Assembly: GCF_041860085.1 (NCBI RefSeq) | Contig: NZ_CP124747.1 | Location: forward strand, 4,712,001 to 4,776,000 | Source: Schlesneria sp. DSM 10557 | GTDB taxonomy: Bacteria > Planctomycetota > Planctomycetia > Planctomycetales > Planctomycetaceae | Direction: 5' to 3' | DNA length: 64,000 nt | Shown: positions 36,310-45,409 of the stretch, one piece after another | Layout: every line of letters starts with the position of its first letter | Position numbering within the stretch: the first letter of the stretch is position 1 | The notes under the pieces: model-generated | Told to the model about the DNA's origin: nothing | The model's database searches: none | What the model saw: only the letters and a program-made list of their open reading frames with translations | Position numbers and translations under genes: made by a program

Positions 36310-36567
36310 TCAGCCTTCGATGGTGAATGGCTTCTTGACCACTCGCTTGACCACCAGGCCCGAGCGAAGGCACTGAACGCATACGCGAACTCGCTTGGAT
36401 GATTCGCCCAACTGCATCCGCAGAGACTGAAGGTTGGGGCGGAACCAGCGCTTCGTGATACCGGTCGTCTTGCGACCGTTACCGCCCAGGTACTTTGCCT
36501 TACCGCGTTCGACCTTCTGGTTGCCGCGAACCGGTTTCTTTTGACAAATAGCGCACTCAGAACCCAT
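36310..36567 (-). CDS. rpmB: 50S ribosomal protein bL28 (zinc-binding form)
   Basis: This 85-aa bL28 starts at ATG 36567 (MGSECAICQKKPVRGNQ). It keeps four cysteines, Cys5, Cys8, Cys63 and Cys66, in two CxxC pairs (CAIC, CVQC), so it is the zinc-binding C+ paralogue type. Many bacteria also carry a cysteine-free version induced by zinc starvation; none is seen in this window. Probably co-transcribed with gatC. Confidence 0.94.
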   Translation of the reverse strand: MGSECAICQKKPVRGNQKVERGKAKYLGGNGRKTTGITKRWFRPNLQSLRMQLGESSKRVRVCVQCLRSGLVVKRVVKKPFTIEG

Positions 36568-36899
36568 GACAACCTCGAAAATCACTTGCGAAAATCTGTT
36601 GCTATAATGGCGCCGGCCGAATTGCAGCCAGTGCGGAACGCAGGAGTATAGCTATTAGGGCGCGGGATGCAAGTTAAAGTTCTCCCGTCCCGCAGTCTCG
36701 ATCAGAAGCTCCCACTGTGGCAGCTTCAAGTTAATGATTAAACCGAAAGATTACAAAGGTTTGCGGAGACATGGCCGGCGATTCGACCGGGGTGCTTGAC
36801 ATGGCCTTTGAATCAACGATGCTGATTTGTTCAAAAAAGCGGGGCGGACGGCACGGGTTGGCCGTCGGCCCGGACAGAGGTGGACCGTCGGTCATGAGA
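36568..36899. other. Intergenic region between cysK and rpmB
   Basis: This 332-bp gap lies between minus-strand genes. It holds the cysK terminator at 36833-36871 and should hold the rpmB promoter. A TATAAT hexamer at about 36604-36609 reads on the plus strand, where no gene follows, so it is probably chance. Confidence 0.45.
36833..36871 (-). terminator. Rho-independent terminator of cysK
   Basis: On the minus strand GGGC-c-GACGGC pairs with GCCGTC-c-GCCC (10 pairs, one internal mismatch, 8-base loop), followed within a few bases by six uridines. It lies about 30 bp past the cysK stop, so the assignment is strong. Confidence 0.88.
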
Positions 36900-37832
36900 C
36901 TAACCGCGGAGGTCCTCAAACAGAGCGGTTGAAAGATAGCGTTCACCGCTGTCGGGCAGGATTGTGACAATCGTCTTGCCGGCCGATTCAGGGCGGGCAG
37001 CGACTTTCAGTGCCGCGGCCATTGCGGCTCCGCAACTGATACCGCAGGTGATTCCCTCGAGCCGCATCAGCTTCTTCGCCGTCTCAATCGATTCCTCATC
37101 GGTTACTTGAATTACTTCATCGATAACTGAGCGGTCGAGGATGTCGGGGATGAAGCCGGCACCGATCCCCTGAATCTTGTGTTTTCCAGGGGCTCCGCCA
37201 GAGAGAACGGGGCTGTTGGTCGGCTCAACCGCGATCGACTTGATCGGCAGCTTCTTCTCGTTTTTCAAGTATCGAGTTACGCCGGTGATGGTACCGCCCG
37301 TGCCGACCCCGGCCACGAAGATATCAATCTTCCCTTCAGTGTCGTTGTAGATTTCAGGGCCTGTGGTTTTGAAGTGGATCGCAGGGTTGGCTGGGTTCTT
37401 GAACTGTTGTGGCATGAACCAGCCGTCTTGCCGCGAAAGTTCTTCCGCCTTGGCGATAGCCCCTTTCATCCCGTCCGCGCCGGGGGTCAGAATCAGCTCG
37501 GCTCCGAAGCTTCGCAGCATCATGCGTCGCTCGACTGACATCGTTTCGGGCATGGTGAGGGTCAGTGAGTATCCGCGAGCCGCACAGACGTAGGCTAGCG
37601 CGATCCCGGTGTTACCGCTTGTCGGTTCGACCACGTGCATTCCGGGTTTGAGTTTGCCGTTGGCTTCGGCATCCCAGATCATGGCGGCGCCGATTCGGCA
37701 CTTGACGCTGTACGCGGGATTTCGGCCTTCAATTTTTGCCAGAATTGTGGCGTTCAAACCCTCGGCGAGGCGATTGATCTTGACGAGTGGTGTTCGGCCG
37801 ATGGATTCCGAATTGTCCTTAAAAACTGGCAT
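36900..37832 (-). CDS. cysK: Cysteine synthase A (O-acetylserine sulfhydrylase)
   Basis: This 310-aa PLP enzyme has [12 protein letters not shown] at the N-terminus, the PLP lysine in [11 protein letters not shown], the substrate loop EPTSGNTG and the phosphate-binding loop GTGGTITG. It makes cysteine from O-acetylserine and sulfide in the cytosol. It has normal family length and its own terminator. The two DUF1573 genes upstream on the same strand end 48 bp before its start, so read-through from them is possible. Confidence 0.96.
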   Translation of the reverse strand: MPVFKDNSESIGRTPLVKINRLAEGLNATILAKIEGRNPAYSVKCRIGAAMIWDAEANGKLKPGMHVVEPTSGNTGIALAYVCAARGYSLTLTMPETMSVERRMMLRSFGAELILTPGADGMKGAIAKAEELSRQDGWFMPQQFKNPANPAIHFKTTGPEIYNDTEGKIDIFVAGVGTGGTITGVTRYLKNEKKLPIKSIAVEPTNSPVLSGGAPGKHKIQGIGAGFIPDILDRSVIDEVIQVTDEESIETAKKLMRLEGITCGISCGAAMAAALKVAARPESAGKTIVTILPDSGERYLSTALFEDLRG

Positions 37833-37880
37833 CTGCGAGCTCCCTGCAGCGGTTCGTTGAGTGGAATGGCGAATTGAACA

Positions 37881-38960
37881 CTATTGCATGTCGAGAATTC
37901 GGCCTTTTGCCTTAAAGGTAATCGGCTCTTCTCGGCCGCTGATCGTCAAAAAGAAGGTTTCCTCAAACAATCCGGGCTTGTTGGGGGGCGTGAACGTCAA
38001 GGTGATCTGGTGAAGCACTTTTGTCTCGTCCGTTTTTTTGACCCGGATCGACGTGTCCTGCTCCGTACGCTCACATTTCTCAATCTTGAACGGCTTGGCG
38101 GGCGTTTTGGTGGAACGGACCAGCACCTGAATTTCTTTTGGTTTTCCGGGGGTGAGCGTTCCGAAGTTGGCCTCGGTTACGACAATTTCCGGTTCAATTC
38201 GGGCTTCAACCTGCACTGGAATCTGGGGGTTGTTGACGTCGTCTGTCACAAGCATCATCTGGTCGCGGAGCGCTCCGATGGGTGCCGTCGGCTTGAGTTT
38301 CACGATCAGGTCGTAGTTGACATTGCCGTTCGCTCGAGATTTTTCCACAATTTCGGCGACAAGGTGGGGGCTATTGAATTTGGCCGATGTGAGCGTCCAG
38401 TTATTTCGGCCGGCGTAACTGACGGTCAGGGTCTGTTCTGCCCCTTTTTCCGGGTCAACCGAGCCGAAATTGACTGAACCAGGCTGCAGTACGACATCGG
38501 AGCGGATGTAGCCTTCTGCATAAATTCGGGTTGTGCCGAAAATGTTCCTGCTGGGGATGAAGAACGTCACAATTCCGTGCGTTCCGCGTTTTTCACCGTG
38601 ATGGCGAATCGTGTCCAGACGAAGATTAATATACTTTGTCTGGCCCGGAGGAATGGTGATCGCGGCGGGAAGAGTCAGTGCCCCTGTGGGAGAGAGTCGA
38701 TTCTCGTCCCATGAGAGGCACCCGCATGACGTCGAAAGTGCGGTAATTTGAACTTCGTCTGCGTGAACATTGGTGACAGGTATCCGAAAGGAAACGTCCT
38801 GTCCTCTCGCAACGCTTTTGTAGCTGATCTTTTGCATGTCTTTGTCGATCAGCGCCTTGGCCCAATCGGGGTCCTCTGGCGAGTCTGCGTGCAGCACCGG
38901 GGACATGATCAGAAGAAACCCGATCAGACCGAAACACCTAGCTACGGGCGCTTTCGACAT
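37881..38960 (-). CDS. DUF1573 secreted protein, copy 2
   Basis: This 359-aa protein has a signal peptide (about 1-25, FGLIGFLLIMSPVLHA) and then an N-terminal DUF1573 (Ig-like) domain with the motif STSCGCLSWDE and LRLDTIRHHGEK. Further Ig-like repeats and a C-terminal FFLTISGREEPITFKAKGR segment follow. It is clearly paralogous to the protein encoded 44 bp upstream (39005-40063): both share SCGC, RLDTIRH, VVLQ and SGRE-P-TFKAKGR. DUF1573 proteins are extracytoplasmic and of unknown role, possibly assembled on or near the cell envelope. Confidence 0.88.
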   Translation of the reverse strand: MSKAPVARCFGLIGFLLIMSPVLHADSPEDPDWAKALIDKDMQKISYKSVARGQDVSFRIPVTNVHADEVQITALSTSCGCLSWDENRLSPTGALTLPAAITIPPGQTKYINLRLDTIRHHGEKRGTHGIVTFFIPSRNIFGTTRIYAEGYIRSDVVLQPGSVNFGSVDPEKGAEQTLTVSYAGRNNWTLTSAKFNSPHLVAEIVEKSRANGNVNYDLIVKLKPTAPIGALRDQMMLVTDDVNNPQIPVQVEARIEPEIVVTEANFGTLTPGKPKEIQVLVRSTKTPAKPFKIEKCERTEQDTSIRVKKTDETKVLHQITLTFTPPNKPGLFEETFFLTISGREEPITFKAKGRILDMQ

Positions 38961-39004
38961 TGCTCAAACTTCCTGCAAACACGACACGGATCGTGCTGAG
39001 CAGA

Positions 39005-40063
39005 CTATGGTTGCGGTGCGGAAGTTTCAATCACTGGCTTGGCGACAGTGACCGAATGTTCTGCCACGCGACCTTTCGCCTTAAAGGTCACTGGTTGCTC
39101 ACGTCCGGAGATAGTAAGTGAGAACACTTCTTCAAACAACCCGTCCTGCTCTGACGGAGTGCAAGTGAGTGATAAGGTGTGGATCATCTGATCGGCATCG
39201 GAAGATTTCACCTTGAATACATCGTCCTGTTTCTCACGGTCGATTTTCTGGATGCGAAAGGGCTTTTTGCCACGCACGACCACGGTCACTGTCTTCGACT
39301 GGCCTGCATCCAATTTCCCTAACTGGACATCTGATACCACAATGTCGGGTTCAATTTGGGCATCGACGGTGGTCGCATACCCATTGTCACTTCCTTCGTT
39401 TGTGACGATCAGCATCTGGTCCCGGAGTTTTCCGACTGGAGCTTTGGCGTCGAGGGTGACAATCACTTCGTAGTTTGCGGTTCCGCCACTGCGGTTCTTT
39501 TCCACGACTTTGGTCGTCAGGTGCGGGTTGTTGACTTTTGCGTCAGTAATCTTCCAGTCGGGGCGGCCACCACTGTAGGAAACCGTCATGCGATGCTCCA
39601 TCGCGCGGCCGATGTCAACGACGCCAAAGTTGAGGTTGTTCGTCTGCAGCACAACATCCTGCCGGATTCGGCCTTCGACAGGGATGGTGACCTGCGAGGT
39701 CGAGCCTCGGGTCGGTTCCAGCAGGGAAACGAACGCGCGGACGTGTTTGTCCCCCTGGTGCCGGATTGTGTCGAGGCGGATTGTCAGTTCCTGGCGCTCA
39801 CCCGACGGGATCGTAATGGGAGTTTTGTCCTGCCACGAGATGCAACCGCACGAGGTGCTGACGCTGGAGACCTGAATGGCCTCCTTAAAAATGTTTGTCA
39901 GCGTAATCTTGAAAGTTACATCGGAGTTTTTGGCGACTGAACCAAATTTGATTTCGGTCTTGTCGAACATCTTTCGGCCCCAGTTCTGGTCTTGTGCCGA
40001 TAGGGGGCTGACAGCGAGAAAGGCGGAAAGAAGGCAGGCGGTACGAACTACGCAGAGGAACAT
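39005..40063 (-). CDS. DUF1573 secreted protein, copy 1
   Basis: This 352-aa protein has a signal peptide (about 1-23, ending VSPLSAQ), a DUF1573 domain with STSCGCISWQDK and IRLDTIRHQGDK, and a tail that ends SGREQPVTFKAKGRVAEHS. It is the upstream member of a tandem duplicate pair. A candidate promoter lies about 125-155 bp upstream on the minus strand. Function unknown. Confidence 0.88.
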   Translation of the reverse strand: MFLCVVRTACLLSAFLAVSPLSAQDQNWGRKMFDKTEIKFGSVAKNSDVTFKITLTNIFKEAIQVSSVSTSCGCISWQDKTPITIPSGERQELTIRLDTIRHQGDKHVRAFVSLLEPTRGSTSQVTIPVEGRIRQDVVLQTNNLNFGVVDIGRAMEHRMTVSYSGGRPDWKITDAKVNNPHLTTKVVEKNRSGGTANYEVIVTLDAKAPVGKLRDQMLIVTNEGSDNGYATTVDAQIEPDIVVSDVQLGKLDAGQSKTVTVVVRGKKPFRIQKIDREKQDDVFKVKSSDADQMIHTLSLTCTPSEQDGLFEEVFSLTISGREQPVTFKAKGRVAEHSVTVAKPVIETSAPQP

Positions 40064-40701
40064 TGTCGTCTCGCTTCTGTGAAGCTAAACCCAATCGATC
40101 GATGGAAAAGCCTTGGCATGTCCACAGCCAGGGCACGAGGACAAAACCTGTCGTCTCGTTTTGCACATCATTACAACGTCCGTGTTTGACATTATGCGCG
40201 CTCTGCACAGCCGTCAACGGAACTTTTTTGCAGAGCGTTTCGAAGTTTCTTCAAATGATTTTGCGGTCCACTTTACGATCAGCAGATCCCTCTCCCCTTT
40301 TTTTGACGTTACAGGTTTCCTTTGTGGTCATATCCGGCACGATTCGCCCGGGGACGGCACATGCAGTCCAGGATCCGGGGCTGGGGCATCACATCGTGGG
40401 ATGATTGCTCTCTGCTCAACCTGACTGAGTGTCGGCCAGACCCCTTCCCCCCTGTTTTTCAGGCGTTGGCAACTTTTCTCATTTTGAGTTACAAAATACC
40501 CCGAGGGAAATAAACCAATATCTGACTTTTGTGGCACTTTCGGTGGGGACGGAGATCGTCTTACGCAAACGGGAGGCCACTCGAGCAAGTTTTCCGAAGT
40601 GACTGTTGGGGCATCGCGGAATTCAGTCGGTCATCGCGGTACCGCTGGAAATGAGTCAATCGCCTAGAGACGTTGTCCTGAATCAGTGAGGGGTTTGCAC
40701 C
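40064..40701. other. Divergent intergenic region, DUF1573 pair / Gfo-Idh-MocA gene
   Basis: About 640 bp without an assignable gene. It contains the candidate minus-strand promoter at 40189-40217 and a small repeat ATTTTG/CAAAAT near 40480-40498. Small frames here show no family resemblance. Confidence 0.4.
40189..40217 (-). promoter_or_regulatory. Candidate promoter for the DUF1573 pair
   Basis: Read on the minus strand, TTGACG and TAATGT are separated by 17 bp, a fair match to the housekeeping -35/-10 pattern, about 125 bp upstream of the first DUF1573 start. Pattern match only. Confidence 0.4.
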
Positions 40702-41817
40702 ATGAGCAATTCGCAAGTGAACGTCGCCATGATCGGACTTGGCTTTGGAGCCGAGTTCATTCCCATTTATCAGGCGCATCCCAATGCCAACGTCTACGCG
40801 ATCTGTCAGCGGAACAAAGAGCATCTGAACGTGATTGGCGATCAATTCAATATCGAGAAGCGATTCACGGATTACAGCGAAGTCCTGAAAGACCCCAAGG
40901 TCGATTTCGTTCACATCAATTCGCCCATTCCCGATCACGCGACGATGTCGATGCAGGCCTTGCGGGCGGGCAAGCACGTCATGTGTACGGTCCCGATGGC
41001 AACCACGGTCGAAGAATGTCAGCAGATCTGTGAACTGGTCAAGCAGACCGGCCTCAAGTACATGATGGCGGAAACCGTCGTCTACTCACGCGAGTTCCTC
41101 TTCATCAAGGATCTCTACGAGAAGGGTGAACTCGGGAAAATCCAGCATCTGGCCGCGTCGCATCCGCAGGACATGGATGGGTGGCCCTCGTACTGGGAAA
41201 AAATGATCCCGATGCACTACGCCACCCACGTTGTCAGCCCGTGTCTGGGGTTGCTCAACGGGCGTGCCGAGTACGTCAGTTGCTTTGGTTCAGGGACGGT
41301 TCGGGACGATATCGCACAAAAGTCGGGGAACAAGTTCGCGGTGGAATCCTGTCACATCAAGATCAAGGATTCTGACGTCACCGCGCATATCTGGCGATTC
41401 CTGTATGACGTCGCGCGACAGTACCGTGAGAGCTTCGATGTCTACGGGACCAAGAAGAGCTTTGAATGGACGCTCGTTGAGGGTGAACCTCACGTGATTC
41501 ACACCGCGAAAAAGCCCGAGCATGAAATTCCGTCCAAGATCGAAGTGCCGGACTTCGCTCACCTCTTGCCAGAGCCGATCCGCAAGTTTACACAGTCGAT
41601 TCAGGACGCAGATCATCTGTCGTTCATTCAGGGAGGTGGGCACGGGGGATCCCATCCGCATCTGGTCCACGAAATGGTCAGCGCACTGATAGAAAATCGT
41701 GATCCCTGGCCGAATGCCACTCTATCCGCCAACTGGACCTGCGTCGGAATTCTGGCGCATGAATCGGCGCTGAAAGGTGGGGAGGTCCTGCGACTGCCCG
41801 AGTTTACACTGTCCTGA
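40702..41817 (+). CDS. Gfo/Idh/MocA family oxidoreductase
   Basis: This 371-aa protein has the N-terminal Rossmann motif VAMIGLGFGAEFIP and the family's HINSPIPDHATMSMQALRAGKHVMCTVPMA segment (equivalent of the EKP motif, here TVP). The C-terminal half has the alpha/beta dimerisation domain. It oxidises or reduces a sugar or cyclitol with NAD(P); the substrate is unknown. No signal peptide is present, unlike many planctomycete members. The EKP lysine region is altered to MCTVP, so the catalytic role deserves care. It stands alone upstream of glyS. Confidence 0.9.
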   Translation: MSNSQVNVAMIGLGFGAEFIPIYQAHPNANVYAICQRNKEHLNVIGDQFNIEKRFTDYSEVLKDPKVDFVHINSPIPDHATMSMQALRAGKHVMCTVPMATTVEECQQICELVKQTGLKYMMAETVVYSREFLFIKDLYEKGELGKIQHLAASHPQDMDGWPSYWEKMIPMHYATHVVSPCLGLLNGRAEYVSCFGSGTVRDDIAQKSGNKFAVESCHIKIKDSDVTAHIWRFLYDVARQYRESFDVYGTKKSFEWTLVEGEPHVIHTAKKPEHEIPSKIEVPDFAHLLPEPIRKFTQSIQDADHLSFIQGGGHGGSHPHLVHEMVSALIENRDPWPNATLSANWTCVGILAHESALKGGEVLRLPEFTLS

Positions 41818-41860
41818 TCGATACCTGCTGATCGACACAGGACGATAGCAAAAATTCACG

Positions 41861-41930
41861 CGAACCTGGATCGGAACTGGCCCACCTCGAGAAGATTCTT
41901 CTCAAGAGGGGTTCGATGGATCCAGGTTCG
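41861..41930 (+). promoter_or_regulatory. Nested inverted repeat upstream of glyS
   Basis: CGAACCTGGATC (41861-41872) is repeated exactly in inverted form at 41919-41930. The 46-bp interior holds a second hairpin around GAGAAGATTCTTCTC near 41889-41903. It lies 40 bp after the oxidoreductase stop and 97 bp before glyS. No T-box consensus is visible. It could be a terminator without a U tract or a leader structure controlling glyS. Confidence 0.5.
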
Positions 41931-42026
41931 GAGCACAGTTGGGGGGGACCTGGTTCCACTTTAACTGACTGACTCAGAACCCAAATTCAAGTTGTTTCTA
42001 CTACGTACCGGAAGGACACATCCGAC

Positions 42027-43496
42027 ATGGCCGTCGAAAACCGTATGGACAAAATCGTCGCGCTCGCAAAGCGGCGGGGATTCATTTTTCAGTCGTCCGA
42101 GATCTATGGCGGTTTGAACGGATTCTGGGATTACGGTCCGCTTGGCGTTGAACTCAAGCGAAACGTGCGGCAGGCCTGGTGGGCCGACATGATCACCGAG
42201 CATGACGAAGTCACGACGCCCGAAGGGGCACCCAGTCCGTTCGACATGGTGGGTGTCGAAACTTCGATCGTGATGCACCCTCAAGTCTGGAAGGTGTCGG
42301 GCCATTTCGATCTGTTCGCGGATAAGCTTCAGGATTGCCGCGAATGTAAAGGACGGTTCCGCGCGGACCATATCGGGACCAGCGAGTGTCCGCTGAAGCC
42401 TTCGAAGCATCCTGGCGAGCATGACAAGTGCCAGTTGACCGAACCGCGCGACTTCAACCTGATGTTCGAAACGCATACCGGCGCGGTTCGTTCTGAAGAG
42501 ACCCGTGCATTCCTGCGGCCTGAAACGGCACAGGGGATGTTCGTGAACTTCAAGAACGTCTGCGATTCCAGTCGCGTCAAGATTCCATTCGGGATTGCGC
42601 AGATCGGTAAGAGTTTCCGCAATGAGATCACACCGCGTAACTTCATTTTCCGCTCTCGTGAATTTGAGCAGATGGAGATGGAGTTCTTCTGTCATCCAAG
42701 TCAGTCGCTCGAGTGGTACCGCTACTGGCGCGACCGCCGCTACAACTGGTATCTCAAGCATGGGATCTCGGCAGGGAATCTGATTTTGCGAGAACATACC
42801 GCCGAAGAGCTTGCGCACTACTCAGTCGGTACTGCGGATCTCGAGTACGCCTTCCCATTCCTCGACGAGGGATCGTACGGAGAACTTGAAGGGGTTGCGC
42901 ACCGCGGCGACTTCGACTTGCGGTCACACTCGGAAGGGAAGCTCTGCAAACAGGATGGCAAGCTGGTCGTTGAACTGGGCCCTGATGGAAAGCCCAAGTA
43001 TGCGGGCAGCGGCAAAGACCTGTCTTATTTCGATGACCAGATTCGCGAGCGATATGTTCCTCACGTGATCGAACCTGCAGCGGGCTGTGATCGTGCCACC
43101 CTGGCGTTCCTCTGTGAAGCCTACCACGAAGATGAACAGCCGGACGAAAAGGGTGTCATGCAGTCACGCGTGATGCTGAAGTTCCATCCGAAGCTGGCTC
43201 CGATCAAGGTTGCGATCTTCCCGCTGATCAAAAAGGATGGCATGCCAGAGAAGGCGGCCGCCATTTATCGCGAGTTCAAGCAGGCCGGGATTGCCGCTAC
43301 CTACGATCAGCAGGCCGCGATTGGCCGCCGGTACCGCCGTATGGATGAAATCGGTACTCCGTTCTGCGTTACGGTCGACAGCGAAACCATGTCGGGTGAT
43401 ACCGTCACGATCCGGGACCGCGACACGCTCGAACAGATTCGCGTTCCGGTCAAGGAGATCGTTGACCACGTTCGTGGTCGCATGGCGAGTTGCTGA
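42027..43496 (+). CDS. glyS: Glycyl-tRNA synthetase, class II homodimeric type
   Basis: This 489-aa enzyme of the archaeal/eukaryal-like alpha2 GlyRS type has RRGFIFQSSEIYGGLNGFWDYGPLG at the N-terminus. Class II motif 2 is in IAQIGKSFRNEITPRNFIFRSREFEQMEMEFF, and the C-terminal anticodon-binding domain includes LAPIKVAIFPLIKKDG. It charges tRNA-Gly. Zinc-type cysteines (CRECKGRFRAD...CP) are present. It has its own terminator and is preceded by a structured leader-like repeat. Confidence 0.96.
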   Translation: MAVENRMDKIVALAKRRGFIFQSSEIYGGLNGFWDYGPLGVELKRNVRQAWWADMITEHDEVTTPEGAPSPFDMVGVETSIVMHPQVWKVSGHFDLFADKLQDCRECKGRFRADHIGTSECPLKPSKHPGEHDKCQLTEPRDFNLMFETHTGAVRSEETRAFLRPETAQGMFVNFKNVCDSSRVKIPFGIAQIGKSFRNEITPRNFIFRSREFEQMEMEFFCHPSQSLEWYRYWRDRRYNWYLKHGISAGNLILREHTAEELAHYSVGTADLEYAFPFLDEGSYGELEGVAHRGDFDLRSHSEGKLCKQDGKLVVELGPDGKPKYAGSGKDLSYFDDQIRERYVPHVIEPAAGCDRATLAFLCEAYHEDEQPDEKGVMQSRVMLKFHPKLAPIKVAIFPLIKKDGMPEKAAAIYREFKQAGIAATYDQQAAIGRRYRRMDEIGTPFCVTVDSETMSGDTVTIRDRDTLEQIRVPVKEIVDHVRGRMASC

Positions 43497-43514
43497 GACT
43501 CGATCAGTCAGACT

Positions 43515-43560
43515 CGACCGCATGCTCGAATTCAGTTCGGCCATGCGGTCGTTTTCGTTT
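43515..43560 (+). terminator. Rho-independent terminator of glyS
   Basis: CGACCGCATG and CATGCGGTCG form a perfect 10-bp stem at 43515-43524 and 43542-43551, with a short inner CGAA/TTCG pair, followed by TTTTCGTTT. It begins 19 bases after the glyS stop. Confidence 0.9.
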
Positions 43561-43717
43561 GACGCGGGCGAGTGACGCTGTGGATTGGATCGAATAGGGC
43601 CGGGAACCTGCCGACATCCCCCCCCCCGTGATTTGAAGGCACAAAAAACGGTCCGAGTGGCTCTGCACGACTTCGCTTTGAAACGGGTTTCCGTATCAGT
43701 GAGTGGGGAGGTCCAAA

Positions 43718-45247
43718 TCAGGCCAGGATGTCGTGCAGGACGTGGCCGTGCACATCGGTCAGGCGGCGTTCAATCCCGTTGTGATAAAATGACAGTCGCT
43801 CGTGATCCAAACCTAGCAGGTGCAGAATCGTCGCGTGCAGGTCATAGATTGTGGTGGGCTGGACGACAGCAGTGTGTCCGAAGTCATCCGTGGCGCCATA
43901 GCTATACGCTCGTTTGACGCCTGCTCCTGCCAGCCACGTTGTGAACCCCTTCGGATTATGGTCGCGGCCACTGGCTCCTTTCTGGAACGTGGGCATGCGA
44001 CCGAACTCTGTCACGAAGACGACGAGTGTATCTTCCAGCAGGCCTGTTCGTTTCAGGTCCGTCAACAATGCGGCGGCGGGCTGGTCAAGAATGGGGGCAT
44101 GCACCTCATATTGGGATTTCAGGGTCTTGTGGCCATCCCAGTTTCCCACACCTTCGCCCATGGCATACGAGCCGTTAAAGAGCTGGACGAATCGGACCCC
44201 TTGTTCAAGCAGTCGACGTGCCAGCAGGCAATTGCGACCGAAGCCAGCTTTGACAGGGTTATCGTCGAGGATGCCGTAGAGTGCTTGAGTTTCCTGACTC
44301 TCGCGGGAAAGGTCCGAGACTTCGGCGGCACGCAGTTGCAGGCGCGCGGCCAGTTCATAGCTGGCGATCCGCGCTGCGAGGTTAGAGTCACCCTGGTGCT
44401 GCTCGAGGTGCCGCCGATTGAGTCGCTTGAGGAAGTCGAGCGTGGCCACCTCGTTCGCCTCAGGGATCTCCGCCGGCCTCGACAGGTTCGCGATGGGTTT
44501 GTCTGCATTAAACGGAGTACCCTGGAACACAGCGGGTAGAAAAGCGCTGTTCCAGTTGTTCGATGCTGCTTGCGGGACCCCACGCGGATCGGGGATGGCA
44601 ACAAAGCTGGGAAGATCGGCGGTCTCACTTCCCAGTGCATAGCTGATCCAGGCACCGATACTGGGGAATCCATCGAGCGTGAATCCGGTGCTCATCTGAT
44701 TTTCGGCCGGTCCATGCGTATTACTTTTTGCCGTCATGGAGTGGATGAAGCACATCTCATCCGCCAGTTCCGCCAGATGGGGCAAGAGTTCGGAAATCAT
44801 TTTCCCTGACTCACCCCGTGGCTTGAACTCCCATTGTGGGGCAACCAGGTTCCCCTGTTCCCCCTGAAAGGTGATCAGTTTGTCGGCACCGGGAAGGGGT
44901 TGCCCGTTGCGTTTGATCAGTTCCGGTTTGTAGTCGAACGAATCGACATGGCTGAGGGCGCCCGAGCAGAAGATCATGACCACGCGTGAGGCGCGGGGAG
45001 GGAAATGGGGTGCCCGTTGTGCCGTCGGAGCTTCAGGGTTGATCAACGGTCGAATGGGAAGTTTGACGTCGTCGCTTGCGCGAACAGCTTGATCCTGAGC
45101 CAGCATCGACAAAAGGGCCATCGATCCCAGTCCTGAGGATGCGTCGAACAGAAACTGTCGACGTCCCAGTGGAGTCGGATGGGGGACGAATGATTTCGCT
45201 GGTACGGATCTGGATGTCACGGGTGAGTTCCTGTCTGACCTGGTCAC
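43718..45247 (-). CDS. DUF1501 protein, Tat-exported
   Basis: This 509-aa protein starts with a Tat-like signal ([25 protein letters not shown], about residues 27-51). A sulfatase/alkaline-phosphatase-like fold typical of DUF1501 follows, with [50 protein letters not shown] and [38 protein letters not shown]. In planctomycetes DUF1501 is usually next to a DUF1549/DUF1553 cytochrome-like partner; none is present here. The substrate is unknown. Confidence 0.92.
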   Translation of the reverse strand: MTRSDRNSPVTSRSVPAKSFVPHPTPLGRRQFLFDASSGLGSMALLSMLAQDQAVRASDDVKLPIRPLINPEAPTAQRAPHFPPRASRVVMIFCSGALSHVDSFDYKPELIKRNGQPLPGADKLITFQGEQGNLVAPQWEFKPRGESGKMISELLPHLAELADEMCFIHSMTAKSNTHGPAENQMSTGFTLDGFPSIGAWISYALGSETADLPSFVAIPDPRGVPQAASNNWNSAFLPAVFQGTPFNADKPIANLSRPAEIPEANEVATLDFLKRLNRRHLEQHQGDSNLAARIASYELAARLQLRAAEVSDLSRESQETQALYGILDDNPVKAGFGRNCLLARRLLEQGVRFVQLFNGSYAMGEGVGNWDGHKTLKSQYEVHAPILDQPAAALLTDLKRTGLLEDTLVVFVTEFGRMPTFQKGASGRDHNPKGFTTWLAGAGVKRAYSYGATDDFGHTAVVQPTTIYDLHATILHLLGLDHERLSFYHNGIERRLTDVHGHVLHDILA

Positions 45248-45409
45248 ATGGTTGTGTCCGGTTTCGAGTGGCTTGTTCTTGCTTTCACTCTAGTCGACGC
45301 GCTGCACTTGTGAGATGTTAACGCATCAATGGGGACAACGCCCACCTCGATTTCATTTCCAGACGCCAGCAGGATTGCGGTGGGTCAATAACTTCACAAA
45401 GAGGCATCA

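Noticed and set aside
36603-36609. TATAAT -10 box on the plus strand
   Set aside because: No -35 at a suitable distance and no plus-strand gene follows; both neighbouring genes are on the minus strand.
41861-42026. T-box riboswitch upstream of glyS
   Set aside because: No T-box consensus (the conserved GGTGG-type antiterminator bulge) and no specifier-loop pattern could be found, although a nested inverted repeat is present.
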